From NCBI GenBank assembly GCA_002499405.1, contig DALH01000048.1, positions 1 to 28,447 of the forward strand: a stretch of DNA of 28,447 nt. The letters are read 5' to 3'. Each line of letters begins with the position of its first letter. Positions within the stretch are counted from its first letter, which is position 1. The translations under genes were made by a program, and so were the position numbers. Shown here one piece after another: positions 17,401-24,126 of this stretch. This DNA is from Candidatus Micrarchaeota archaeon UBA95. Its GTDB lineage: Archaea; Micrarchaeota; Micrarchaeia; Norongarragalinales; Norongarragalinaceae. The notes beneath the pieces are model-generated. The model searched no databases, was not told the origin of the DNA, and was given only the letters and a program-made list of their open reading frames with translations.

Positions 17401-20400
17401 ACTTGGACGTCCTGGCAGGAAACTTCCTAATCGTGGAACCGGAAATATTAGAGTTCACGGGAACCAGCACCAAGTTGGGCCAGGCAGTAACGCTCACCTC
17501 CCTGCTACCCATTGAAAGCCGGGTGAGCGCAAGCGTGCGTTGTTACGAGGGGCTTGAAGAAGGGAAAGCACTCGTCCAGGTCTCGCCCCAGTCATTCAAA
17601 CTGGAAGACCAGGCAATAACGAACATCATAGTAAACGAGAACGCAACTGCCAAGGCGGACTGCTACGTCACGTTCACTGCGCGCGTGAACTCGCGCTCCA
17701 AAGCCGAGGCAACCCTCATAGCCCGCCTTGACGTGGAGGGCCCGCCCGCGCCTTTGTGCCCCTATCCTTATTCCTGCCTAACCCAAAACGAGGCCAGTGA
17801 ACGCGGTTGCCAAGCAGTAACGGCTTACGGCTGCGCCGCATCCCTTGCTGGCACGGCCATCCAATCGTGTTACGCCTGCGAAGTCGGGCCCGACACCCTG
17901 CCGGATTCAATTGAACTCGCGGTAAGCAACACGGCGCCCACGAACACGCAAACCTTCCGCGTCTCGCTTTACAACGCGCCCGAACAATGCTCGGTTGAGG
18001 GATTCGAGTACGCACCCACGAGCCAGCCCAACTACCAACAGCAATACCCGGGAATCCAGCAAAACTACGGGAACTACCAGCCCAACTCGTGGCAAACACC
18101 TTCGTGGCAGGACCTGAACGTGGGCTACTCCATGCAGGGCTACTACAACAACGTGGGCTCAATGTACGAGCCTTATGGTTACTCGGGTTACGGAGCGCAG
18201 GCGGGCGTGGGAGCGTACCTCGGAGCAAGCGCTTACGCCGGCATCGGCTCCTCCTACGGGGTCCCGGCTTACTGCCAGCAATACCTGAACATGCAAAGCA
18301 TGTACGGCAACTACCAGTCCTCTACTTACGGTTCCCAAACAGGTTACGGCTACGGCTTGCCTTCGGCCTGCCAATACCCGGCGGTGTGCCAGCAACCCTC
18401 GCTCTGCTCTTACTCTTCAACCGGGTCTTATTACGGTAACTCCATTCCTTATGCCTGCCAATACCCCGCGGTCTGCCAAAACCCGTCTGCGTGCCCGTAT
18501 TATTCGGGCACCCAATACGGTTCAACGCAACAACAATATGGCACCCAATACGCTTCCACACAGCAGCAACAATACGGTGGAAACCCGCCGGTCCAGGTAA
18601 CCGTGACCTCGTGCAACGCCAACGAACTCGAGGTAACCGCGCGTTACACCGGAGGCGATTACTACCAGAACGCGGGGATGGGCGGCGCCCAGCAAGGATT
18701 CATCGTCGTCAAGCTCGGCCCCGGCGAAACCCGGCGCATACCAGTCACCGTAATTGTTGAACAACCGCCTTACCTAGCCGGCTACTCGCAATCAATGCCG
18801 TTCACCCCCATGATTCCCCCCGAATGCCTTGCCGGCTTCATCCAGCCCGCGGACGTTGAGGGCTTGGACGAGTACGGCTTGCCCACGGAAATAGAGTTGT
18901 TCGTTAACCCACACACAGGCAAAGCGCATTACAAGCGCGAAATCGCGGTAATTGGAAACGTGTTATACAAGTGGAAGGAGAAGCCAAAGGGAATTGACAA
19001 GTTGTCGGTGAGCCAGAGCGAAATAGAGTTGACTTACGAGAACGACGAGTTCGAGGAAGACGAAGGCGAACTGGAAATGTGGATTGCCGGCTACGAAGCC
19101 AAGACCAAGAAAGTGCCGGTCACCATAACCGAGGACGACTTCACGCCGTCAATAATCCAGCTCCTTGCCACGCAGCACGGCGGCGACGAAGCAGTTTACG
19201 AAACCGGCGAAGACGAAATGGAGTGCGACTCCCACGCCGGCTCCGCGAAAATAAAGTGCAAGGACGGCAAAATAACGGCTTCGGCCACAAAATACGCCTC
19301 GTCAAGCAAGTATTATTTAGAGGTAACCGGGCTCGGTGACTACCAAATCCGCGAAATACCGGTGCGCCTCGCCCACACCGACAACTTTGAGGCGCCGGTC
19401 AAGGAGGGAGGCGTTGCCGAATATGATTACCGAATTGAAGCCGGCAAAACAATCGCGTTCTCAAAGAGTGACTGGCTTGCGGCGCCGGACTGCGGCGACC
19501 TGACCGCGAAGGAAGAGGACTGCGGCACGCAGAAAATCGTGGTACGCAACGACGCTGACGAACGCATTTATTCGTGGTCGCCCGACGAACGCGAGGACGA
19601 CGTCACCGTATTCGTTTACGGCGGGCAAGGAGAATGCAGAGAGTTGTATGAAGGCGTATGGGAAAAGAACGGGGTTTACTACTCGGACAAAGAATGCAAA
19701 ACAAGGATATCCGATGTCAGAACATACCTTACCGGCAGGGGCGTCGGCGAGGGCGAAATAAAGAACATACTTGAAGGGAGAACGTGCACAAAAGTAAAGG
19801 ATAAAGAGGAATGGATAGACCAGGACGGCATTCGTTATTCGGACAGCAAATGCACTGAAAAAATAGAGGGGCCGCCCGGAGGAGAAGAAGGCGATTTGAA
19901 ACTCAACTCAATAAAACTTTTACAGATGATAAAAGAAGACGAAGAGTTGGGGAGGGAAGAAATCGGTGAGAACAACGAACTGGTCTTGGACAGAGAAAAA
20001 TATTACTTCGCAGTTGAAGTCGGGTTGGAGGGAACCAACAACTTGAAGAAAGACGAAGAGTTATACTTTGCGTTTCGCCTTATGAGTCCAACAGATCCTT
20101 CCAAACGACTTTTAAATGGTTACATTGGCATTATAGAGCAAAACATAATAGAAACAGGAGGAGGACTCGTTTCTTTCTTCAACGTAGACGGAAGCAGAAT
20201 AAAATATTTGGGGGGTGATAAAACCCTAAGAGATAAGCTTCCCTTGAAGGCAGCGGTTCGAGGAACTCTTTACCGGAAAACCACGGAAAAAGACAAAGAA
20301 GGCGTGAAATGGACGCTGGGCCTAGAGAGCACCGAACCAACAGAGGTTTACGTAAAGGAAGTAAACTCAGTTTGGTACGGCGGGGACGCCGACGAGTTCG

Positions 20401-21059
20401 ACCAACGCAAAACCATCCTCATCACGGACGTTCCGTCAAGCGAGCGAAAGGTGGAGGTAACCGCTTGCGCAATAATAAACGACCGCACTTCCGATAATAA
20501 GGATCACTTACTGGTTTGCTATAAAAACAGCGCGGGAAAGGCCGCAACAACAAGAATAATGGTTGACTACGAATACGAGGGAACTAAAAGCTTGAGAGAT
20601 GATAGGAAGCTCGAGCAAGGGGCAGGCATATTCAGTCGCAGGATTCCGTATATTGGCGATGATTCTGTTGCGGTTCCGCGGGTTATTGGTGGAGAAACAA
20701 GTCAAACCGCCAGAATCACGAGCGCAAAGATTGGTGATAAAGACGTTAATTTTGACGATGCCACGCAAACATGCATTTACTTGGGGCAAAGGGAGAGCAG
20801 CGGGTGGAGGGACGTGCTATTTATAGCCTCCAGTGTAACGGGCGTGGGCGCACTAGCTGTGGGGGCGTTCGTGACGGAGCATTTATGGAGCGAAGAGCAT
20901 TATGCTGAGGAATATGATGCTGCAATACAAGAACTCAAAAACGAAGCAACCAAATTCAACGAAGAGCTAAATGAAGGGGGCTTCGTGGAATTCGTTGAAG
21001 CTTGCGGAGTAAATCCAGAAGAGTTAACCAAAGAATACATAAGAATAAGAAACAACTGA
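14418..21059 (+). CDS. Giant cell-surface protein with tandem carboxypeptidase-regulatory-like domains
   Basis: This 2213-residue protein has a short cytoplasmic stretch, a membrane helix at 27-45, and then at least five beta-sandwich repeats of 82-93 residues. Each repeat carries a [TA]D-x-x-G signature: VTDDYG 88, RTDAFG 170, LTDSSG 263, NTDALG 356 and RADADG 444. A sixth degenerate copy follows (about 497-580), and a further similar unit is near 917-1000. These look like carboxypeptidase-regulatory-like/CNA-B-type domains of adhesins. A Cys-rich patch (CPYPYSC) leads into a Gln/Tyr/Gly-rich segment (about 1200-1391). Further on are paired Cys motifs around C1740 and C1790. Near the C-terminus is a second hydrophobic helix (about 2132-2152) with a charged tail of about 60 residues. 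It is a probable extracellular stalk or adhesin anchored at both ends. The last 450 residues use more AGA/AGG arginine codons than the first part. Confidence 0.85.
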   Translation: MNLDELKEKYSSFLESLREKGIPKPEVVVPAAIVLLVVGVAFLLTPGISPFGPETQDVTLTVLSEEGDPVRSAAITIYNEEDESWNAVTDDYGKAIFTAVTYESLKASVEAAGYQSYRLQPVSETKKIYLQSLTPATKEVTVRVRDSLGHDVEGAQVVLLFDDGTTSAGRTDAFGEVEIDAGQADSAGTVQASADGYKSSQKTIYKYEWDSPVVIELASIQEEQVEEPASVYVIVEDEQGNALEGITISLTDYNTEAAQRKGLTDSSGVAEFTGLIAGWAFRVNAFDPANVYAAYASTQRFIVEKDGSSVSVRLEKKIADAGELRFSAVNENGEPLAGASIMVFERLTGALLAEANTDALGKATIAVAKNKAFYVTAYKEGYHPAQDEVESGETRKLVLEKAVAGSFITLTVHVKDSITGEPAPNALVTLFKADGFQLGYPAKRADADGTTTFNAPKTLKGKTYDLVAAASLGYKQGRSDAIQVFEGAELFVVLEPLPGTIKAKAVDASTGELVDDATLSLWSGDEALAECNKNPCEFVAPPEKELYLKAVAEGYLAAFTVNKIVAPGETLEVEARLYPRELAESLSISLEGIYDSKGNKVKEVSNAEKFVARFLVNVPSTELSGATAFFKIGDSTTAGEEPFAITEVNAPRAEKTDAGSYYDEECSETIEVGEEEEYAIDSDYRNWARVRFPDGFAGTTQVELELYASPSAKQGDESRLYFNAHAEKNGVPLLSPVDEALISGLLDKETLTDKDYCLAKKRSEKLVVGSDTLACRDSSCAALWFEFDGGKYKKGFEVEAGDEFQLAYEALALTAPIQAIEVGYPEELLLQSWVSEDSAGGVAQEKMSVDVAIGEKTSGKIRFIALRAVSLAEAIVTVYYEDAAMQPTSYALQFTVTGTNKFKVLLSPDSLVAGLSERVRATVLDQFSRPIEDAWITYYDCEDYPLNAQEIDVVGDATRDNGEDGKYATQLNPSSLGRIGVQVQRDGFKTYDSCDLDVLAGNFLIVEPEILEFTGTSTKLGQAVTLTSLLPIESRVSASVRCYEGLEEGKALVQVSPQSFKLEDQAITNIIVNENATAKADCYVTFTARVNSRSKAEATLIARLDVEGPPAPLCPYPYSCLTQNEASERGCQAVTAYGCAASLAGTAIQSCYACEVGPDTLPDSIELAVSNTAPTNTQTFRVSLYNAPEQCSVEGFEYAPTSQPNYQQQYPGIQQNYGNYQPNSWQTPSWQDLNVGYSMQGYYNNVGSMYEPYGYSGYGAQAGVGAYLGASAYAGIGSSYGVPAYCQQYLNMQSMYGNYQSSTYGSQTGYGYGLPSACQYPAVCQQPSLCSYSSTGSYYGNSIPYACQYPAVCQNPSACPYYSGTQYGSTQQQYGTQYASTQQQQYGGNPPVQVTVTSCNANELEVTARYTGGDYYQNAGMGGAQQGFIVVKLGPGETRRIPVTVIVEQPPYLAGYSQSMPFTPMIPPECLAGFIQPADVEGLDEYGLPTEIELFVNPHTGKAHYKREIAVIGNVLYKWKEKPKGIDKLSVSQSEIELTYENDEFEEDEGELEMWIAGYEAKTKKVPVTITEDDFTPSIIQLLATQHGGDEAVYETGEDEMECDSHAGSAKIKCKDGKITASATKYASSSKYYLEVTGLGDYQIREIPVRLAHTDNFEAPVKEGGVAEYDYRIEAGKTIAFSKSDWLAAPDCGDLTAKEEDCGTQKIVVRNDADERIYSWSPDEREDDVTVFVYGGQGECRELYEGVWEKNGVYYSDKECKTRISDVRTYLTGRGVGEGEIKNILEGRTCTKVKDKEEWIDQDGIRYSDSKCTEKIEGPPGGEEGDLKLNSIKLLQMIKEDEELGREEIGENNELVLDREKYYFAVEVGLEGTNNLKKDEELYFAFRLMSPTDPSKRLLNGYIGIIEQNIIETGGGLVSFFNVDGSRIKYLGGDKTLRDKLPLKAAVRGTLYRKTTEKDKEGVKWTLGLESTEPTEVYVKEVNSVWYGGDADEFDQRKTILITDVPSSERKVEVTACAIINDRTSDNKDHLLVCYKNSAGKAATTRIMVDYEYEGTKSLRDDRKLEQGAGIFSRRIPYIGDDSVAVPRVIGGETSQTARITSAKIGDKDVNFDDATQTCIYLGQRESSGWRDVLFIASSVTGVGALAVGAFVTEHLWSEEHYAEEYDAAIQELKNEATKFNEELNEGGFVEFVEACGVNPEELTKEYIRIRNN
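18003..18590 (+). repeat. Gln/Tyr/Gly/Ser-rich low-complexity coding segment (prion-like)
   Basis: About 195 residues of the giant protein are dominated by Q, Y, G, S, N and P, e.g. YQQQYPGIQQNYGNYQP and GSTQQQYGTQY. Inside is an imperfect duplication of a Cys motif, CQYPAVCQQPSLC and CQYPAVCQNPSAC, about 30 residues apart. The segment separates sequence ending EQCSVEGF from sequence starting VQVTVTSCN, so it appears inserted within or between folded domains. It behaves like a flexible or self-associating linker in composition. Confidence 0.8.
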
Positions 21060-21071
21060 AAGATTGACTTG

Positions 21072-21096
21072 GAGTAAACGCAAAACGCCGGTAGTA
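21072..21096 (+). repeat. Imperfect 25-nt repeat, copy 1
   Basis: This copy starts GAGTAAACGCAAAACGC and ends GGTAGTA. It matches 22042-22066 at 22 of 26 aligned columns, with two substitutions and two single-base gaps. The two copies flank the truncated promoter copy and the RelE-like module. The function is unknown; it may be a 3' remnant of duplicated sequence. Confidence 0.4.
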
Positions 21097-21121
21097 CTCC
21101 GCAAGAAATCCACAAAAAGAG

Positions 21122-21274
21122 GCTCAAAAACCATTAAATACGTGGTTCACTCGGAAAGGCATAGAAATGGAGCCGACTGCTTCCGCTTTGATTTGGTTGC
21201 GGAGGACGGCGCGCCCGGCAACCAGTTTTAAGTTTGAGTCGTTATCAAGCTTTGCTCCCGAAGTCGATTTTTGA
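21122..21274 (+). pseudogene. Truncated copy of the promoter and N-terminus of the small membrane-protein gene at 23788
   Basis: From CTCAAAAACCATTAAATAC through ATG 21167 and about 25 bases beyond, this matches 23744-23815: the same TATA-like TTAAATA 30 nt before the ATG, the shared CTCGG, and the shared first codons ATGGAGCCGACT. Peptides begin MEPTASALIWL here against MEPTTFTLLGA at 23788. After that the similarity ends and the frame closes at TGA 21274 after 35 codons, with no further resemblance. It is best read as a broken duplicate or breakpoint scar. A real 35-residue peptide cannot be excluded, since the promoter looks intact. Confidence 0.6.
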
Positions 21275-21298
21275 TTAGGCAAGTATTTGGGGGCTATT

Positions 21299-21643
21299 TT
21301 ACCCATACCCAAACTTCTTGTCGTACTTGTGATGGTCCATGATGTCCAGCACAAACGCAATTATTTCAATTTCGCCATTTGCAGTGAGCGTGTAGAACAT
21401 GCGCCAGAAGTTCAGAAGCGCAACCCAAAAGAGGTTGTTCACACCGTATTTCTGGACGTACTCCATAGGTATCTTTGATTTGGCTATTGCTTCGCCGTAA
21501 TGGACGTTCGCCTTAATGAGCTCTTTCTTCTTGTTGACGGCGTTTAGTATGGAGCGCTCTATTTTTGAAGTTGCAGCTTTCTCGTTCAAGTATTTGTAGA
21601 CCTCTTCCGCTTCCGGGGAAAGGACGACTTTTACCTGTTTCAT
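21299..21643 (-). CDS. RelE/ParE-superfamily toxin
   Basis: This is a 114-residue protein. The fold pattern is that of the RelE/ParE superfamily: an N-terminal beta strand (KQVKVVLSPEAEEVYKYL), two helices, and a C-terminal sheet carrying NLFWVALLNFWRMFYTL, then EIIAFVLDIMDHHKYDKKFGYG. The terminal DHxxYDKxFGY signature is typical of archaeal RelE-type mRNA interferases acting on ribosome-bound mRNA. The start ATG 21643 overlaps the antitoxin stop (ATGA), so the toxin is translationally coupled and second in the operon. RNase activity is inferred from family membership. Confidence 0.85.
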   Translation of the reverse strand: MKQVKVVLSPEAEEVYKYLNEKAATSKIERSILNAVNKKKELIKANVHYGEAIAKSKIPMEYVQKYGVNNLFWVALLNFWRMFYTLTANGEIEIIAFVLDIMDHHKYDKKFGYG

Positions 21644-21927
21644 ATCTCAAGACCTTTTGCGATTGCTTTTCTTAGGTTTGGATTGGAATTGTGAATCCAG
21701 GTTATGCCGCTTATGCTTACGGCTATCTTGTTGCCCTCTTCCAGATAAAGCAGAATGGCCTTAAGCGTGTTGTGGTTGACTTGTTTTGGAAGCATTTTCT
21801 TGAGCTGTGCAATAGTAATGATGCTGTCCTTTGCCTTTGCAAGGGTATTTTCCACCATTATAACCGTATTTAGGGTCGGAGCGTGTTCGAATTTCATCAA
21901 CTGAATTCCTTTCGTCATACAAATCAC
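21640..21927 (-). CDS. Small winged-helix antitoxin partnered with RelE-like toxin
   Basis: This protein has 95 residues if GTG 21927 is used, or 92 from ATG 21918. A helix-rich core (VENTLAKAKDSIITIAQLKKML, then QVNHNTLKAILLYLEEGNKIAVS and GITWIHN) reads as a winged helix-turn-helix. The small DNA-binding domain and the ATGA coupling to the toxin mark it as the antitoxin and autorepressor. GTG 21927 is preferred because a perfect TATA box (TATAAATA, minus strand 21959-21952) lies 28 nt upstream and no Shine-Dalgarno precedes ATG 21918. The palindrome at 21936-21952 is its likely operator. Assignment rests on pairing as much as on sequence. Confidence 0.75.
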   Translation of the reverse strand: MICMTKGIQLMKFEHAPTLNTVIMVENTLAKAKDSIITIAQLKKMLPKQVNHNTLKAILLYLEEGNKIAVSISGITWIHNSNPNLRKAIAKGLEI

Positions 21928-21935
21928 TTTTATTT

Positions 21936-21952
21936 ATTAGTTGATAACTAAT
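21936..21952 (-). promoter_or_regulatory. Palindromic operator overlapping the RelE-module promoter
   Basis: ATTAGTT-GAT-AACTAAT is a perfect inverted repeat with 7-bp arms and a 3-bp spacer. It lies between the TATA box (21952-21959, minus-strand TATAAATA) and the predicted start at 21927. A bound dimeric antitoxin would block RNA polymerase, the standard toxin-antitoxin autoregulation. Confidence 0.65.
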
Positions 21953-22041
21953 ATTTATAGATATATGACTTTATAAAGCTTTCTTGGCTCTGGATGAAAG
22001 CACAAAAAGTTCTAAGTAAAGCCGCTGGACTGGGCCGCGCC

Positions 22042-22066
22042 GAGTGAAACGTAAAACGCGGTGGTA
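22042..22066 (+). repeat. Imperfect 25-nt repeat, copy 2
   Basis: Partner of 21072-21096: GAGTGAAACGTAAAACGC then GGTGGTA. It lies in the 141-bp gap between the RelE-module promoter and the abiEii stop codon, otherwise without recognisable content. Confidence 0.4.
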
Positions 22067-22068
22067 GG

Positions 22069-22869
22069 CTAAGAATAACGGTTTGCAAGCTTGGTTTTAA
22101 TCAAGTGTGTTAACCGCGCTTTTAACACGCGCCAATCCGGCTTGTGCGGGGACAGGATGAAGGCGTCAAAACGCTTTAACTCGTTTGCACTTGCGTTATC
22201 AACGTGGTGGAGCACGCGGTCAAAAAAGTGTTCGTCGAGGCGGGTGAAATTGAACAAGGAGTTATTGTAAACGCGGAGTTCCTCGAACACCTTGGTTGGC
22301 TTGAAATCCAATTGCAGTAAACCCGTTAAATCGTAAAAGTCTTTTCCTTCACTGCGGGAAGTTAACGCGAGTAACTTCATGGCGACGAGGGTTTCCAACT
22401 CGTAGGTTGGGATTGACAGCGAGGCGACGGGCAACCCATAAGAATTCAGGAAAGACCTTGTCTTGCACAAAACTATTTTGCTTCCCGGCTCTTTCAACGA
22501 CAAGCTTAAGTCAAGGTTGATTACGTCGTCCTCCACCCCCTCTTCTTCAACCGAATAATGCAGGGGGAAGCGATGAAACGCCTTAAAAAGACGGCGTGAC
22601 TTGCCCGGTTTTACGCCCGACAATTGTTTCACGAGACCTGTTGCTTGTTTAAGGGAAGCGTTGAATAAATGCAAATCCAAGTCCTCGGAGAAGCGGGAAT
22701 TACCCAAGTAAACCTTGTTTATTGCCGTGCCCCCAAACAACGCGTAGTTGGCGCCGTTGGTTAGGCAAACGTGGTTCCACTCACCCAACACCTCATTTAA
22801 TTTAAGTTCCTTGCAAGCAAAATCACGGGTTAACCCGGTTGCAAACAATATTTTTTCGTTTATTAACAC
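22069..22869 (-). CDS. abiEii: AbiEii-family nucleotidyltransferase toxin
   Basis: This 266-residue protein is the toxin of a type IV toxin-antitoxin system. AbiEii/MenT-type enzymes are DNA polymerase beta-fold nucleotidyltransferases; some modify tRNA, and others protect against phage by abortive infection. Motif I is visible as FGGTAINKVYLG followed by RFSEDLDL (acidic D63 and D65), with a third acid in INLDLSL (D120). The family motif with Lys and Asp is K165 in AMKLLAL and EGKDFYDL (E174-D180). GTG 22869 begins one base after the abiEi stop, so the pair is one operon with the antitoxin first. The length is usual for the family. The specific substrate cannot be told from the sequence. Confidence 0.88.
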   Translation of the reverse strand: MLINEKILFATGLTRDFACKELKLNEVLGEWNHVCLTNGANYALFGGTAINKVYLGNSRFSEDLDLHLFNASLKQATGLVKQLSGVKPGKSRRLFKAFHRFPLHYSVEEEGVEDDVINLDLSLSLKEPGSKIVLCKTRSFLNSYGLPVASLSIPTYELETLVAMKLLALTSRSEGKDFYDLTGLLQLDFKPTKVFEELRVYNNSLFNFTRLDEHFFDRVLHHVDNASANELKRFDAFILSPHKPDWRVLKARLTHLIKTKLANRYS

Positions 22870-22870
22870 T

Positions 22871-23650
22871 TCAAACCACTTCCTTGTTCACCAGCACCCG
22901 CCACACACCATTGAATCTCCCCCGGCGCCTAAGGAATGGCTCAAGAATGCAAACGGTGCGCGAATCGGAAACGCTTTTCTTTAAGCGCTTTAAGAATGCG
23001 GCGGGCGGCTTCAATTCCCCTTGCATTGAGTCCACTATGAATCCAACGCGTTGTTTTAACGCGTTGGAAGCAAAATCATTCAGATAACCCTCAAACTCCA
23101 TCCAATCGGCGGCAGACAATTTGGAAGACTCCAACGCTTCAACCACCCCCGTTAAACCCCCGCAAAACCCGGGATGCAAAAAACAATCAAACAAGGTTTT
23201 GGGAATAGTGGAAACCGCTACGCCGTTAATCGTTTTAAAACCGATGCATTTGCGTCCCAACGCGATTACGCGATAATTCCTCCCACCGAATTCCCGGGCA
23301 CGCGACTTGTTGAAACACGCAACGAAAACCGTGCCAGGCTTCTCGGTTATTAAGTGATGGAATGATAAAGCCGACGCAAAGGCGAGGTACGCGCCCCTGC
23401 CTGCAAGCGCCAACCCGAACTTGTAATCAAAGAACGCGTCGGTTTTTCTTCCCACGTAATACGCGCCGTTCCTGGCCTTGACGAGCTTGCCTTTGTCAAC
23501 CAGGCGGCTTAACAACGAACTCACGCGAGTGCGAGGAAAACGCTTGCCGAAAACGCGGTTAACCTCAAGCGAGGAAATCAATTCGCCGCTCGGCAAAACA
23601 TCGCAAACCTCTTGCTCATCAGGCGTCAAATAAACAAAGCCACCAACCAT
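22871..23650 (-). CDS. abiEi: AbiEi-family antitoxin
   Basis: The protein is 259 residues from ATG 23650. An N-terminal winged helix (about 15-65; SSLEVNRVFGKRFPRTRVSSLL, then LVDKGKLVKARNGAYYVG) is followed by the AbiEi C-terminal body, with YLAFASALSFHHLITEKPGTVFVA, GVAVSTIPKTLFDCF and the helical tail. AbiEi proteins bind operator DNA and antagonise the partner AbiEii toxin without stable complex formation. ATG 23650 is preferred over an upstream in-frame TTG (23662) because a TATA-like box lies 28 nt before it, with no Shine-Dalgarno. It is directly followed by abiEii. Confidence 0.88.
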   Translation of the reverse strand: MVGGFVYLTPDEQEVCDVLPSGELISSLEVNRVFGKRFPRTRVSSLLSRLVDKGKLVKARNGAYYVGRKTDAFFDYKFGLALAGRGAYLAFASALSFHHLITEKPGTVFVACFNKSRAREFGGRNYRVIALGRKCIGFKTINGVAVSTIPKTLFDCFLHPGFCGGLTGVVEALESSKLSAADWMEFEGYLNDFASNALKQRVGFIVDSMQGELKPPAAFLKRLKKSVSDSRTVCILEPFLRRRGRFNGVWRVLVNKEVV

Positions 23651-23673
23651 GACACTAAACAATACACGAACAC

Positions 23674-23682
23674 AAATAAATA
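23674..23682 (-). promoter_or_regulatory. TATA-like box for the abiE operon
   Basis: Minus-strand TATTTATTT is centred 28 nt upstream of ATG 23650, within a very A/T-rich 137-bp divergent region shared with the small membrane-protein gene. Confidence 0.5.
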
Positions 23683-23743
23683 CTTTACTATAACTGCGTT
23701 TATTTACAAATAATTATGAAATAAGTAATAAATAATAAAGAAC

Positions 23744-23815
23744 GCTCAAAACCGTTAAATACTTGATTGACTCGGATAAAGGGGTATATGGAGCCGACTA
23801 CTTTCACTTTGCTTG
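23744..23815 (+). repeat. Full-length copy of the duplicated promoter/N-terminus block
   Basis: Counterpart of 21122-21193. It contains TATA-like TTAAATA (23755-23761) 30 nt before ATG 23788, then CTCGG and ATGGAGCCGACT. The two copies are in the same orientation about 2.6 kb apart and bracket the RelE and AbiE modules. Confidence 0.65.
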
Positions 23816-24126
23816 GCGCGGGCGTGCTCGCCTTTGACGCTTACGCCTACTACAAGTACAAGCACGCGCGCGACGTGGCCGAGGACCGCGGGGACGGGTT
23901 AAACGTTTTAGAGGGAATCCGCGAAAAGGTTTTTCCCGCCGCCGAGGAAGGGGACGTTGTCGGAGATGAAGCCGTTGAATTCGAGGAACCCGAACAAGTC
24001 ACCCTCCACCAATTCCAGCCCTCGGTGCAGGACCAACTCGTTCAAATGGCGCAAAGCCAGCAAATGTTGTTGGACGAAGTAAAGGCGTTGCGCAACGAAG
24101 TCAGGAAGTTGAAGTCAAGGAAGTGA
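23788..24126 (+). CDS. Small single-helix membrane protein with C-terminal coiled coil
   Basis: This 112-residue protein starts at ATG 23788. An N-terminal hydrophobic stretch (about 4-20, TTFTLLGAGVLAFDAYAYY) is followed by a basic patch. A long acidic, disordered middle comes next, then a predicted coiled coil (about 78-112; QDQLVQMAQSQQMLLDEVKALRNEV). I recognise no family and propose no function. The in-frame upstream ATG at 23767 is rejected because the TATA-like box at 23755 leaves no room for it, and because the duplicate at 21167 shares the downstream start. Its 3' end overlaps the convergent MNT gene by 12 bp. Confidence 0.65.
   Translation: MEPTTFTLLGAGVLAFDAYAYYKYKHARDVAEDRGDGLNVLEGIREKVFPAAEEGDVVGDEAVEFEEPEQVTLHQFQPSVQDQLVQMAQSQQMLLDEVKALRNEVRKLKSRK

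Noticed and set aside
21994..22047. A 17-codon open frame beginning ATGAAAGCACAAAAAG with a palindromic CTTTATAAAG just upstream
   Set aside because: The TATA-like palindrome is only about 20 nt before the ATG, which is too close for the usual start spacing. There is no Shine-Dalgarno and no protein resemblance. It may be a remnant at most.
21061..22068. tRNA gene or attachment site as integration target for the toxin-antitoxin island
   Set aside because: No cloverleaf, T-loop GTTCGANNC with acceptor pairing, or integrase gene was found at either side.
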